Assembly (NCBI GenBank): GCA_019022495.1
Contig: JAFEKR010000022.1
Location: 186,001 to 250,000, forward strand
DNA from: Epichloe hybrida
Lineage: Eukaryota; Ascomycota; Sordariomycetes; Hypocreales; Clavicipitaceae
Direction of reading: 5' to 3'
Length of the DNA: 64,000 nt
Part shown: in pieces, positions 47,100 through 58,719 of the stretch
Numbering within the stretch: position 1 is the stretch's first letter
Layout of the letters: every line of letters begins with the position of its first letter
Program-made: the position numbers and the translations under genes
The notes under the pieces: generated by a model
Told to the model about the DNA's origin: nothing
The model's input: only the letters and a program-made list of their open reading frames with translations
The model's database searches: none

Positions 47100-48900
47100 A
47101 CTTACTTGCTACGTCCTAGTTAATATTAGCAACTTGTACTCCGAAGTAATTAATAATATACGGGATTTCCTCTAGGCATAAGATTCTATAAGACAGTACT
47201 CCTATATTAACCTTTTTTAAATTAAACTTATTATTTCCTTTATCTAACTTATTCTCCTTCTTATTCTCTTCTCCTATAGTCTCTGTAATATCCTTGCTAA
47301 AATAGGCATGATATATAAAAGGATTATTAACTAGATAATTAGCATTAACCTCGCTCGCTGCTACTAGATATGCAACCTTCTAATATTTACTAATAGTAAT
47401 GGTTTTGTCTATTAGGTTATACGCCACTATCTATTTCTAGCTAGATTTAGTAATTAATGCATTAGGAAAAAACTTCAAACATAATTATACGTAGTACACG
47501 CTCATCTCTTAGTTCTCCTATACCTCCTTCTAACTAACTACTACAGTTAACTATATCTTTAGTGAAATCATTACTATATAAGCTATAATAACCTATTAGT
47601 GTAGAACTTTACTTGTTAGTTAGAATATTTCTACTTCCACTATTATGTTATAAACTAACCTAAAAACTACTCTAGGACATATAAAATTAATTTTTGCTCC
47701 GTACTTATAGAGAAAGTTTGTTCTAAGTAGTAGTTTAGGGCCTAGATTTAGTATTATATCTACCGTAACTATAAAATATCTAGCAATTTCCGTTCTACAC
47801 GCTACTCCTAGGAGATAAAAATTAAATATAGCTATTTTAGTAATGAAAAAGGAAGATTACACTCTAGATACTAGCTTTAGTTCCTATGTTCTCCATTTCA
47901 CATTTAACCTGTTTTGCTATAACTATGCCTTATCCGCTAATATTAATGATATCCTAGTGTTAAGGCAGATTTGATAATTCTTACCTTTATTATTAAATTT
48001 TAAAGGAATTTTCAAATATATATTTACTCTCTTCCTATTATATTTAACCTCCTAAGGTCTTATAATAGCTTTAATTACTTGTCTAGGCGTAAGTCGTTTT
48101 AGTTTAACTACTTCTGTTTTAGTAATTACTATATCCGCTTCTTTACCACTATTTTCCGTAAAATAAGTTTTAATAAAGTTAGATTCCTATATTCTAGATT
48201 TATTATTCTCCTTATTAGAGACCTCTCCTTCCTTAGCTATATAGTAACTGCATTCCTAGAGATAGGTTTTATACTATTATACGTTAGAATCATTATTATA
48301 TACTATAATATAGGCATACTCCTTTTCCTTAGTAAGCGGTTTTTTCTAGCGTTAATAATACCTAGGTTACTATTAGCCTCTAGTGCCTAAAGGTCCTTAG
48401 CTTTAAGAATATTATTTTTCTAGTTAATCTTACGCCCTTTCTTACTAGCTTTAGTTAAAACTAGGTCACTCCCCTTAATTCTCTTAAGTTTTATTTTACT
48501 AAGGCCTCTAGTTTTGCCCTTTAGTAAGTTAATTTCGCTAATATAGCCTAGGTTAGAAAAATCCTAAGGATCCTTACTAGTTCCTATTATCCTATTAGTA
48601 TTATAGATTTCTAGGCTAGAATCACGCATTTATTAGCTTATTCTAGTTAGCTTATATCTCATTTTTATTATCTTCTAACTTACTATTAGATTTATCTATG
48701 TTAAAATAGACTTTAAGCTTTCCTTTACTCTTTTTACCTTTTCCTTATCCTTTACTATATAAGTAATCGCGTAGGTCACGTCTCTTATTATTTACTATAG
48801 TAACATATACTAATCTTATATCCTTGTAAGTTAGTATTAGACATATCTATTATAATCCTAGATAGAGCTTAAGGCATAAACGTATTAGGAGCTAATAGTT
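47100..48900 (-). pseudogene. Gyp-E protease and C-terminal gag region
   Basis: The minus strand between gag and RT. Frames are broken by many stops and I could not place the protease triad. Its length (about 1.8 kb) is usual for linker, zinc knuckle and protease in this lineage. Confidence 0.4.
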
Positions 48901-50540
48901 AGTCATTTCACTATTAGCTCTTGTATATTAGAAAATTTTTAATATAAATTCACAAAAAGATACTTCATTAAGGACATCTTCTTTAGTATACTCTACCTTA
49001 TTAAGCTACGCTATTATATTCTACACTTAAATACTAAATTCCTTCTATACCATAGTAAATACTAATAATATATTATTAAATATAGTAGCTTATTCGTTTA
49101 CATCAAGATATTATCTATACTATACCATTACATCTCCTCGGAATAGCATCTAGATCTTCTTTTAGATAATATCTTATTAGCTAGGGTTAGCATAATACAA
49201 GTGGTCTTTAATAGCCTAGACCTATAATTTAATATCATAAAAGATAGTCTATTTCCTATCATAAGTAATAAGGTTAGTACTAGCTTCTTCCAGTTTATTA
49301 CAAGGCTTAAAATATCCTATATCCGTGATTTTCCATATCAAATCCGTATTTCGTTCCATTACCTCTGTTTATTAATTATACTAGTCTTAATCTAACGCTA
49401 AATCCGCTCTTCCTTAATAACTAGGATTAATATGCTATCCCTAGTCTAGTTAATATAGGGTTAGCTACAGTAAATTATACAGATTTAACTACTACTATTA
49501 GATTCCTAGCTAGTATAGTGGTATTATTAGTTACGCCACTAGTCTAGACTAAGTATCTAAGTAACTATTATATTAACCCTAGTTGCTTAGTAAATATACT
49601 ATCCTTTACGTAGGATTTTACGCTAATAGTATTAAACTTACTAAGGCAGTAGCACTCTACGAACCTCTAATTTTAAATATTAATCTTAACGCTAGATAGT
49701 CTATTCTATCTACCACCTAGCTTAACATAGCTTATTACATAGCCTATTACTACTCTATTATTCCCTATAAGAGCTATGTGGTATTATATTTATTTACCCT
49801 AGCGTGTATTTCTCCTAGTTTTAACACATTTCCTAAAGGTTCTAGCTATAGATTCTATAGATTTAGCTTAGTTAGAGGGCTAGGGGGTTCTATACTTGGT
49901 CTAGTGGTGTTATTTTTAGGGTAGTTTATAATCCCCTTTCCTTTATTAATTTTACCTATCTCTATTATGCTTAGACTAGCGGTGTTGTTTTTAGGGTAGT
50001 TTATAATCCCCTTTCCTTTATTAATTTTACCTATCTCTATGCTCCTTTTAGTTCTAGTTATAGTATTACTATTAGTAATACTAGTAATGCTTTTAGATTA
50101 TTACCCTAAAGCTTCGCTTCCTTCTAATTTAGTAGAATTATTAAGGAATTCTTTAGATTTAGCCTTAGAGATATAGTTCCTAACTTAATTCTAAATAATG
50201 CGTATAGTTTGCATATTAATTAGATTCTAGTAAATAGGTAGCTCCTAAGATATTAGCTATTCTTATCTCCTTATAATTCCATTATTAAATTCATAGTGTG
50301 CAAGTTTATATAAGTCCTTTTAATTACTAATCCTAATAAGTTTTTATTTTTAATATTTAAAATCCGGATTTACGTTATTAAAAGTCTAGAACTAATAAAT
50401 AAGGCGTAATTTGCTCTTAGTAACTAGGAAAGTATTAAAAGTGTTTAGTTCTCCGTATTAACGCCATAGATAATTAGTTTTAGACATATAGGTATTATAT
50501 CCAGGTTACTAGAGATACGTAACAAAAGAATCTCTAATTA
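48900..50540 (-). pseudogene. Gyp-E gag, RIP-inactivated
   Basis: Minus strand: KITDIGYFKPCNKLEEASTN near 49334-49270, then LITYDRK and IFYDIKL, then AIKDHLYYANPS. This matches the fungal gag pattern DIGYFKPD...YRDVFTFVEHLK. Upstream to the 5' LTR is the N-terminal part and leader, including an 80-bp direct duplication near 49890-50040. Confidence 0.65.
49895..50045. repeat. Direct duplication in the Gyp-E gag leader
   Basis: The segment CTAGTGGTGTTATTTTTAGG to CTCTATTATGCTTAGA (from 49907) is repeated from 49977 (CTAGCGGTGTTGTTTTTAGG to CTCTATGCTCC), with an offset of 70 bp and nearly the same sequence. Confidence 0.85.
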
Positions 50541-50548
50541 CTACTACT

Positions 50549-50755
50549 TATTACATACTAGCTTTGCACATTGTTAGGTCAAATCCATTAGAGAGGCTAA
50601 TGGATTTGTAGGTTTGTAAGTCATGCTAAGTTCACTTATAAAAGCTACTCTTAGGGGCAGGTTTAGATGTTAGAAGTAAGTTAATTCCTCTACCTATAAT
50701 GCCAAACTTGTTCTTATCCTTCTTGTTAGTGGCTAAGCAGTTTCGCCACGTAACA
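50549..50755 (-). repeat. Gyp-E 5' LTR
   Basis: 207 bp; here the left (inner) part is mutated (TATTACATACTAGC) and the right (outer) part intact (GGCTAAGCAGTTTCGCCACG). Confidence 0.93.
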
Positions 50756-50760
50756 CTTAC

Positions 50761-51500
50761 CTTAGTAGGTTCTAAGACTAGTATTATGCTATAACTTCTT
50801 TAATATATTAGTACTTTTTTTTCTACTATAAAGATATTTACTATTTTCCTTTAAAGCTCTAGTAGGAGTGCCTTATTTAATATAGGTTTACCCTTATAAT
50901 TAGACTTTCTTAATAGTATATCTATAGGGTTACTCTTCCCTAGTCTATGCTTAATTACAAAATAGAAAGGGCAGAGAAATATATACTATTATACCTATCT
51001 TCTATTTAGCTTCTACTACCTTATAAAGGTCTATAAGTTATAATAGTCTAATAGGACCTTTATAGGTATCTCTATGCCTTTAATATAATATTACTAGTAT
51101 TTAAATAACTTTACTATAGTAAGTAACTCTTAATTAGCTATACTATAGTTATATTTAGTATTTATAAACTTCCTTAACTAAAAGGCTACTAGATACTAAT
51201 AGCCCTTATTATCCTACTAAGATAGGATTCCTACTATTATAAAAATTAAGGTATTTATCTTAATACACACCGCTTAACTTAGGTTATAGTATTAAAGTAA
51301 AGGCGCTTACTAAAAGGCATCTTTTAGCTAGTTAAATACTAACTACTCCTTTTCTCTAAATATAAACCTCCTAGTCTAGATGCTATTTTAACTACTCTTT
51401 ATTAGCATATAAAGAGGTGTTATAATTCTAGAGTATTTATAAATAAACTATTAATAGAAGTTATAGAACCTAAGGAATAACTATATATTCTTAAAACTTA
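50761..51500 (-). pseudogene. Gyp-D2 RNase H and linker
   Basis: Continuation of Gyp-D2 after the Gyp-E insertion. It aligns with 25550-26300 of Gyp-D1. Position fits RNase H; catalytic residues not confirmed. Confidence 0.55.
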
Positions 51501-52140
51501 TTAGCTTCTTTTATTCTCTAATTATATTAACCTAGTAAGTATTTATTAATATCCTATTAATAAAGAGAATAAATCCTAGGAATTTTACTAATTCTTTATA
51601 AAAAAAGCACTTAGAGGGTTTTATATATAACTTTGCTAATCTTATATATTTAAGAACTTACTTAATATATTTAGTATGCTCCTTCTTTATCTTAGAGAAA
51701 ATCAAGATATTATCTAAATATACTATATAAATAGTATTAACTAGCCTATGTAGTGCCTTATAGATATAACTCTAGAAAGTAGCTAGGGTATTTATTAACC
51801 TAAAAGGCATTATAAGGTACTTATAGTGCCTATAATATATATAAAAAGCTATCTTTTACTTATTACCCTCTTTAATATAAATTTAGTAGTACATATTCTT
51901 AATATTAATCTTAGAAAAGAAACAGGCCCCTTAGTATTAATTAAGGATCTTTAAAATTAAGGGGAGAGCGTAGTAATTCTTTTATATTACCTTATTAAGC
52001 CCTTAATAGTTAATATATAGCTAGAGTATTCTATCCTTCTTTAGTATAAATAGAATAAGCACGCTTACTAGGCTCTTTAAGGGTCTTATCTAGCCTTTCT
52101 TTAGGTTATTATTAATATATTCCTAGAGCTCTCTAAGCTT
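51500..52140 (-). pseudogene. Gyp-D2 reverse transcriptase, RIP-inactivated
   Basis: Minus strand: the start resembles PKELRELQEY with LKKGWIRP. VYLDNILIF is at 51709-51720 (second Asp to Asn). IKNLYYALPL-type sequence marks the middle. It follows in frame from the open segment 52144-52425. Confidence 0.82.
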
Positions 52141-52143
52141 ACT

Positions 52144-52425
52144 TTAGGAGAGAGAATAGATTATTCTATATAGGGGTGTAGCTCCTAGTATAAGATTAAT
52201 TATATAGTTAGTTAACTTCTTTAATAGAAGGCTCCTTACCTTATCTAATATAAATATATCTTTAAACTTATGTAATTTCTCTAGGATATCTTTAATAGTT
52301 TTATATACTCTTACCTTCTCTTTATCTTTAAGAGGGATAAACTTATTCTTTAATATACTTATAATAGCATATATAATTATCTTATTATATATTACCTTTA
52401 TAAACTTATAAGGAGTTAGTAGCAA
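52144..52425 (-). pseudogene. Open segment of Gyp-D2 pol between protease and RT
   Basis: 93 codons without a stop, reading YKFIKVIYNKIIIYAIIS, then KFIPLKDKEKVRVYKTIKDI and ATPLYRIIYSLS. The end is the conserved lead-in to gypsy RT (GKEPPFGPIYSLS in relatives). It has stayed open because it has few Gln and Trp codons. The same segment at 26940-27220 in Gyp-D1 is less open. Confidence 0.8.
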
Positions 52426-52429
52426 AAAG

Positions 52430-53990
52430 GCTACCTTTCTCTTTTTAAACTACTATTCTTATAAGTATAAGTAAAAATATATATATTCTTCTATAAGTGT
52501 ATATATTCTAATTAATATAAGGCTTCCCTTTACTCTTAGGTCCTTATTAATAGCTATATATAGTAACTTAAGATCTTTCTCTTTACCCTATAAATCTTTA
52601 ATTATAATAGGCACCTTATAGACACTATATTAGGGGACTATTAGAGCCCCTACTACCTTTAAGATAGGTGCTATAGCCTTAGCTTAATTAAGCTTATAAG
52701 TCTATGTAAATTAGGCGCTTATAATATTAATCTTAGCATAACTATTAAGATCCGCTACTATTTTAATATCTTTATGCTTATAAATAGTAACTAGTATATA
52801 GAATTAGCATCCTATTAGTACCCTAGTATTTAAGGTAAAGGTAAGGGCTTTTACTTTTACCTCTAGGAGTTTTCCTAGCCCTCTTACTAGTCTTTCCTTA
52901 GCTTATTATAATTATAAATAAAGTACTTTATACTACTATAATTAAAGCACTATCTTTTTCCTTATAGTCTATTATTATTTAAATAGGTAGCTAGGGTCTT
53001 TTCCTTATCCTTATCCTTATCTTTTTAGTCCTTATTTAGCTAATGCCCTTATAGGGAGTTATATCTTTAGTATTAAGCTACCTTATATAGCCCCTTCTCT
53101 TCTAAATCATTTAGCTTTTGCTTATTCTTTAATATTACCTCCTAAAATTACTAGGTAAGTTATATAATATCTTCTTATGTTAGACTAGTAATATCTATAT
53201 ATAGGTTAATATAATCTTATAAGTTAGGAAGTAATTTTATAAAGAATATAAGAGCATAGGTCTTTTCTAGAGTATATTCTAGGTATTTCTCTAGTAAATC
53301 TAAGTAAATACTAAACTTAATAGGACTCTAGCCCTCCTTTTACTTTATGTTTTCTAGCTACATAGCTATTTATACATTATAACTTATAAAGTCTTTAAGT
53401 AGTATAAGGGTCTAGTCTTAGAACTTATCCTAGTTATCCTTAGGATAATCCTAACTATTAGCTAGTTATTCTTTAATGTATTAGTCTTATCTAGCCTAAT
53501 AGTTTATATATATATAGTTAAGTATAAAGAGAATCTTTTAATTATCCTAGTAATACTTCTTCTTCGCCCCCTTAAAGGTATAGTTAAGGTTATTAAGCTA
53601 TATCTTATACTTCTATAGGTTTATAAGGTATTAGAGTTTTATAATATTTTAGACCTTAACTTCTTAGCTACTAAGGCTTAAGGATAAGCTATTCTTTTAG
53701 CCCTTTTTTACTAGTTCTCTATAAGATTATATTAAGTTAGTAAGCTTCTTTTCTTAATCCTATAGTTTCTAAAGTTACTTAAGCTAGGTAATTTACTTTT
53801 TAACTACTATCTCTTTTACCCTTATAGTAAAGGGTATAGCTTTAAATAAGATTATAGAATATTATATATCCCTAGCTATAGTATTACTATTATCTAGCTA
53901 ATCCTAAGTAATATATAGTATAGTTTTAGTAAATTAAGTTATTCTTCCCCTTATATTACTCTTAGGTAGCTAGTAGGAGAAGCTTTAGAA
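52430..53990 (-). pseudogene. Gyp-D2 protease, gag and leader
   Basis: Near 52700-52760 the minus frame gives DLNSYAKINIISA (protease loop, Gly lost). Upstream to 53400 is gag; 53400-53990 is the leader after the 5' LTR. It aligns with 27300-28195 plus 54188-54249 plus 61375-62311 of Gyp-D1. Confidence 0.65.
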
Positions 53991-53991
53991 T

Positions 53992-54182
53992 TATAAGAAT
54001 AAAGGGATAGCTAGGTAAGAGGTATAAGGGCGTTTATATATTAACTAAAGCTTACTAGGTCTAAGTGTGTTATATATGTAAGTTACTAACTTATAGCTAG
54101 TGGCTTGCTAGTGTTACGTGGACCTAGCCTTACAGCGTGGTGCGCTAGCGGGGTGCACCCGTGTTATGAGTGGGGCCTCACA
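53992..54182 (-). repeat. Gyp-D2 5' LTR
   Basis: 191 bp; the inner left part is mutated (TATAAGAATAAAGGG) and the outer right part intact (GCGCTAGCGGGGTGCACCC). Confidence 0.92.
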
Positions 54183-54187
54183 AAGAG

Positions 54188-54249
54188 TCTAGTCTTAGAA
54201 CTTATCCTAGTTATCCTTAGGATAATCCTAATTATTAGCTAGTTATTCT
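54188..54249 (-). pseudogene. Gyp-D1 gag/leader piece between Gyp-D2 and Cop-B
   Basis: 62 bases that duplicate 53407-53469 of Gyp-D2. It is the stretch of Gyp-D1 left between two insertions; the last five bases ATTCT are the Cop-B TSD. Confidence 0.88.
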
Positions 54250-55072
54250 TGTTAAAATAAGACTTATTTTTAGCTCTTTTCTAGTTAAAGAACCTTCTTA
54301 TTACTAGCTTGCTTTGCAAGTCTAACAGCTGCACTGCAGCTGTTAACGGTCGCGAGGGCAGCTGTCAATAACTGTGTCGCAGCTGTTAATAGCTACGACC
54401 GACCGTGTAGATAACTAATTAGTTAATTACGTTATGGCTACAAGTGTGGCCATAACCACGCTACTAGTAATTAGGTAAGCTAGGGTAACGTAAGCTAGGG
54501 TGACGTAAGCAGGTTACCTTACACATAACTTACCCTATAGCTATCTTTAATAACAATTTTCTCTTTATCTAGAGGTTATACAAAAGTTTTACATATAGCA
54601 AATTAAAGCTTAAAGATAGGGCTTTCTCTTTATATAAGGTTATTTTTTAGACCAAAAGTTAGTGCATATAGGTTACTAGCTAGTATAGTAGTAAGTTGAT
54701 TTTTTAGTTTTTACATACAAATGAATTTTGTGGAAAATCAAAAGTAGCCTGTAAGACCCTGTTAGCGGCCTAAATCCACTAATACAGTTAGTAAGTCTAT
54801 GAGAGGAAGAAGATCTTTTTAACTAGCTAGATAGCTAGTTCTCTTAACTAATAATAGCCGTATTACCTGTATAACATATCTAAAATTAATTCTATTACTC
54901 TATAAGATATTATAAAAGTGATTTAAATTAAATTCTATTAGTTAATAACTACTATAACCTTCCGTTACGTTACGTTAATTAATTTAACGTTATAGCCCTA
55001 TTAGTCCCTAACTATAGAGCTTGCGCCTATATAGCTATTGCTAGCTAGCAACCAGCTCCCTACACTTTAATA
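54250..55072 (+). repeat. Cop-B 5' LTR
   Basis: 823 bp. It has a perfect dyad at 54323-54345 (arms CAGCTGCA and TGCAGCTG around one base), further CAGCTG boxes to 54390, and two near copies of GCTAGGGTGACGTAAGC (54479-54515), each with a TGACGTAA-like site. Confidence 0.93.
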
Positions 55073-55084
55073 GGTTATGAGCCT
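55073..55084 (+). promoter_or_regulatory. Cop-B primer-binding site
   Basis: GGTTATGAGCCT begins directly after the LTR; one C/T change separates it from the reverse complement of the fungal initiator tRNA-Met anticodon arm. The following GGC also fits. The same motif is in the TRIM. Confidence 0.78.
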
Positions 55085-55133
55085 GGCTCTATTACTATAG
55101 ATTCTGTTTAAGTCACTTTGTGTGCGAATACAG

Positions 55134-55370
55134 AAGACTTCCCTTCTATAAAAAAGGAAGGATCCGCGAGATAAAAGCTTTTCCCTTCTATAAAAAGGAA
55201 TTAATTACGAATAAAGAAGCTTTTCCCTTCTATAAAAAGGAATTAATTGTAGCTATAGAAGACTTCCCTTCTATAAAAAAGGAAGGACATGCGAAAAAGG
55301 AAGCAATTCCCTTCTATAAAAAGGAATTTCAGTATAATATAGAAGCTTTTCCCTTCTATAAAAAGGAAAA
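55134..55370 (+). repeat. Six 42-bp repeats in the Cop-B leader
   Basis: CCCTTCTATAAAAAGGAA occurs at 55141, 55183, 55225, 55266, 55309 and 55351 (spacing 41-43). Each core is a small dyad (TTCC...GGAA, up to 6 bp) with a loop containing CTATAAAAA, a TATA-like box. The block lies between the primer site and the gag ATG at 55371. A 104-codon frame (55120-55434) reads the repeats as FPFYKKE units but is out of frame with gag. Confidence 0.9.
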
Positions 55371-56610
55371 ATGGATACCAAAGGAAAGGGAAAGGGACCT
55401 GTTATCCCTAACCCTAGTGCGTAAGAGGTTCTAAATAACTAGCTAAAAGAGCAAGCTATTAAGCAACAAGCAACTATAGACTAGTTATTAGAGAAGCTAG
55501 AAAGCCTATCTATAACTGTAAATAGTTGTATGGAGGGTGTGAAATCTAATAAGCCCGCTAGTCAGCAGCAAGATCAGCAGCCTATTCAAGAAAATTAAGC
55601 TGAATCTAGCTCTGTACAAGCAACCTTTAATAATTTAATTATTAAGGAATTCAATAAACGGGTTTATAGTTTTCCAGAGACTGCTAGGCTTAAAGGAGCT
55701 GAAAATTTCGAATAATGGAAACAAGCCCTAACTATCTAATTTAGAGCTTTAGGTATGCCTAATTTTCTAGATAATCCGGAGAGTTCTAGGGCGCTAGGGG
55801 ATCCGGATCAAGCTATTATCCTTATGTTATTAAGGGATAGTTGTACGGAAGGACCCCAAGCCGCTATAACTTGGTAAAAATCACCTAAAGAAGCCTATAA
55901 TTTACTTGTAAGGCAATATTCATATAGCGTTGAAATCCAGAGGGGGTCCCTATATTTAGAATTTTATAACCTAAATTTTCAAGAGTTTAAGGGGACTCTA
56001 GAGTCCTTTAATATAGTCTTTAATAATCTACTAGCTAGATTATTGATTTTAGGGGTCCTAATTGCTCTGATAGATTAGGTTAATCAATATCTTCAATCCC
56101 TAAAATTAACCTTCCCTCAGTGGGCTGAGAGGTAATAATTCAGTATGCGTACGAATAGGGCTATAGGGGCTCCCCTAGATGCCCTAAATCTTTAATTCTT
56201 AATGGCAGACCTTCTAGCAGAATAAAGGGATAAGTTATCTACGGTATCTAAAGCCCTGAATTATAAGGCTAAAAACCTTAAAAAGGGTGCCAAAGAAAAA
56301 GAAAAGGCCCCTAAGGATCAGAAGAAGAAAGGAGGCTCTAAAGAAAATAAGGGCTCTTCTAATTCTAATTCTTCTTCTAATAAGAAGAAGAAGAAGAAGC
56401 AAAAAGGTTAAAAATTAGATAAAAAGGATAATAAAGAGACCTCTGGAGAGGGATCTTTTATGCTAGGAAATTACAATCTTTCTAACAGTGCTCTTAAACC
56501 ATATAAGAAGCCTAGCCTTCATAAGACTAGTTATAAGAGCTCTAGTAATAGTAGCTCTAATTCTAGCTCTAGTAAATCGGATGATAAAAATTAAGAAATT
56601 AAAACCTTAA
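55371..56610 (+). pseudogene. Cop-B gag, RIP-inactivated
   Basis: Starts ATG at 55371 (MDTKGKGKGPVIPNPSA). It has a Gln-rich linker, then the gag core FNKRVYSFPETARLKGAENF, KQALT and FRALGMPNFLDNPESSRALG (55640-55800), and YNLNFQEFKGTLESFNIVF near 55970. A Lys/Ser-rich tail (KKKKKKQKG, SSNSSSNSSSSKS) follows. Stops are single Gln/Trp substitutions. No zinc knuckle is seen; the basic tail may bind RNA instead. Confidence 0.78.
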
Positions 56611-57420
56611 ATGGTTTTAATTATTATAGCAAAGACATGAAAAAGGCCCTATTATATAATATAGGTTTGACTATATATATTGTTAATTCTAGGGAGGTCT
56701 TTAGGGATTATACCCCCTATAAAAAGGGGGAATCCGACCCTATTATAACTAGTAGTGGCCCTATTTACGCTAAGGGTCACGGTAGTGCTGTTTTTGAGGT
56801 CTTATATTAAAAGAATCCTAATAAATATAGGACCTTAGTGCTTAAAGATGCGCTATATTTTCCCTAGCTTGATGTTAATATAGTTAGTGGACTTACGCAC
56901 TATATTTCTAGTGGTTGCCTTATAAAAAACCTACTTTATCTTAAAGATAGGTCTTGTATTATAACCTTAGATATAGAAAAACATGGTTTTTTCTTTCACG
57001 TTAAAAACTAATCTACGCTAAAGTTATCTAAAGGGCCCTATAATAACTCTCATTACATCCAACCTTTTACCTACGCCGCTTTTAAGGGTTATAGCTATCC
57101 GATTAGCTACCCTATAGAGGTTTAAATTCCCTCTAAAAAGCCGGATTAGGCTTCTGATTTAGACGAAATCAACGAAAATGATGATAATATTAAAGAAATC
57201 ATACGGGATGACTTAGGGGAATTAGTCCCTTCTTCTTTGCCTATAGCCCTAGGTTAGGTCCCTTATAAATCTAAGGAAATAGATTTAGGGGTGTTAGAGG
57301 GCCCTAGTGAAGGAAAAGGGTCCCTAATACCTCTCTAAGAGGCCTGTGGTTCTCAAGGGGCCTAGCAGGGGACTAGTGAAGAGGGCCCTAGTCTAGATCC
57401 TAATTCAGACCCTAAGGATC
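56610..57420 (+). pseudogene. Cop-B protease and linker, RIP-inactivated
   Basis: The frame reads YYSKDMKKALLYNIGLTIYI, VNSREVFRDYTPYKKGES (56690-56730), then SGPIYAKGHGSAVFEVL and LVLKDALYFP.LDVNIVSG (56850-56890), the usual copia order of protease and its C-terminal block (L.DVLYVP.L..NLLS). The catalytic D-S-G appears to be VNS at 56685 (Asp to Asn). An acidic linker (DLDEINENDDN) follows. Confidence 0.72.
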
Positions 57421-58420
57421 TTCAATATCAACGGTTGTTAGAACTAGCTAGCCTATGGCATGTACGATTAGGGCACCTAGGTCTTCCTTTGCTAAAGAAA
57501 ACTAGCCTTATAACTAAAGGAATCCCTGATTTTTCTAAAATTAAGGATAAGGATTTTAGATGTATTGCTTGTGATTAATCTAAGGTAGTTAGAAGACCTA
57601 GGAAGTTAGCTATCCCTGACCCCCCTAGAGCTCTAGATCAAATAGAGGGGGATACGCTAAAAATCAGTCCTACGCCGTACAATAAACAGTTAATTTGCTT
57701 ATTTTTAGTTAATTAAAAGACTAGATATAAGTGGGTTATCTTATTACCTAATAAGGAAGGCCTAACTGTTTATAAGGCTATTAAAGGCTTCTTCAGAGGG
57801 CTTAAAAATCAACTAGGTCAATATCCTAGGCACCTTCACTTTGATAGGGGCTAGGAAATTGATTCTAGTTGTCAAGCTTAGTTGAATTCTAAAGGGATCA
57901 AATTTACGACTTCTAGTCCCTATATCTATAAGCAAAATAGATTAGCAGAACGTTCAATTCGAACTATTCTAGATCGATTAAGGGCTACTATCCAGTAGGC
58001 AAAATTACCGTTATTTTTATGGTGTTTTGTATTACCTGCAGTTGTTAACCTAGTTAATATAACTACTAATACCACTAAGGATAAAAGCCCTGAACAGCTG
58101 CTATCTAGGGAGCTAAATCAGCCTTATATAACTAATATTAGTAGTATTAGAGCTATAGGATCTTACTGTGAGATTCTAATCCCCCTGGAAAAACAACCTA
58201 AAGCCTAGAAGTTAGTAGCTAGGACTATCCCTAGAAGGCTTTTAGCTACACTAGGTTCTAATACCTACCTAGTGTACATCCCCTCTAAAAGGCTAGTTAT
58301 AAAGACTAGCTTTATTAAGATTATAGAACCTATAGGCCCTGTTTCTAAAGGCTTACCTAGGATTTCTATAGGGGATAACCCTTTAGAGGGGGAAAATGAT
58401 TTAGATTAATAACATCTAGA
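57420..58420 (+). pseudogene. Cop-B integrase, RIP-inactivated
   Basis: LWHVRLGHLGLPLLKKTS (57450-57500) with CIACD.SK is an intact H-H-C-C zinc-binding region. The core has IEGDTLKISPTPYNKQLICL (first Asp kept), HLHFDRG.EIDSS near 57835-57870 (second Asp kept) and LAERSIRTILDRLRATI near 57945-57990 (Glu kept). Only nonsense codons at Gln/Trp break it. This is the best preserved domain of the window. Confidence 0.88.
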
Positions 58421-58719
58421 TTAAGGTTCAAAGGATTACCCTATAGACAACATAGGTATCCCTATAGGTTAAGAAAAACCACCTACAGGCCCTAAAGAAC
58501 CCCCTAAAGGCTTAATTCTAGTGGATCCCATATAGGCGCAGCCTATAACTTAACTAGGAAATCAGATTTCGACTTCGGACCTTGATTTTAATAAAATTAT
58601 CGATTTTAACCCTAATATAGACCCTATGGATGTTAATATTAGTTCCCCTTCTTCTCTAGATTTTATAAAAGAAATCTGCTTTAAGGTATAGGAGAAGCTA
58701 AAGGAAAAGAATCCTATTA

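Larger units (their letters stand above)
40066..50755 (-). mobile_element. Gyp-E: 10.7-kb gypsy with a large extra ORF after integrase
   Basis: 207-bp LTRs at 40066-40272 (3') and 50549-50755 (5'), TSD CTTAC (40061-40065 and 50756-50760). The empty site is seen in Gyp-D1 near 25540 (GGCTACTCTTAACTTAGTAAG). On the minus strand the order is gag, protease region, RT, RNase H, integrase and chromodomain, a 350-bp repeat-bearing spacer and then ORF3. At 10.7 kb it is about 4 kb longer than the other gypsy elements here, and ORF3 accounts for most of the difference. Confidence 0.93.
28201..54182 (-). mobile_element. Gyp-D2: second member of the Gyp-D family, inserted in Gyp-D1
   Basis: 191-bp LTRs at 28201-28391 (3') and 53992-54182 (5'), TSD AAGAG (28196-28200 and 54183-54187). 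The empty site is seen in its own copy near 53400 (ATAAGGGTCTAGTCTTAG). After removing hAT-N1, Cop-A2 and Gyp-E the length is about 6.56 kb, almost the same as Gyp-D1. The LTR differs from that of D1 by a replaced segment. Coding is on the minus strand and RIP-damaged. Confidence 0.93.

Noticed and set aside
55120..55434. 104-codon repeat protein in the Cop-B leader
   Set aside because: The frame is out of phase with gag, starts at GTG, and exists because the 42-bp DNA unit is a multiple of three; listed as a DNA repeat instead.
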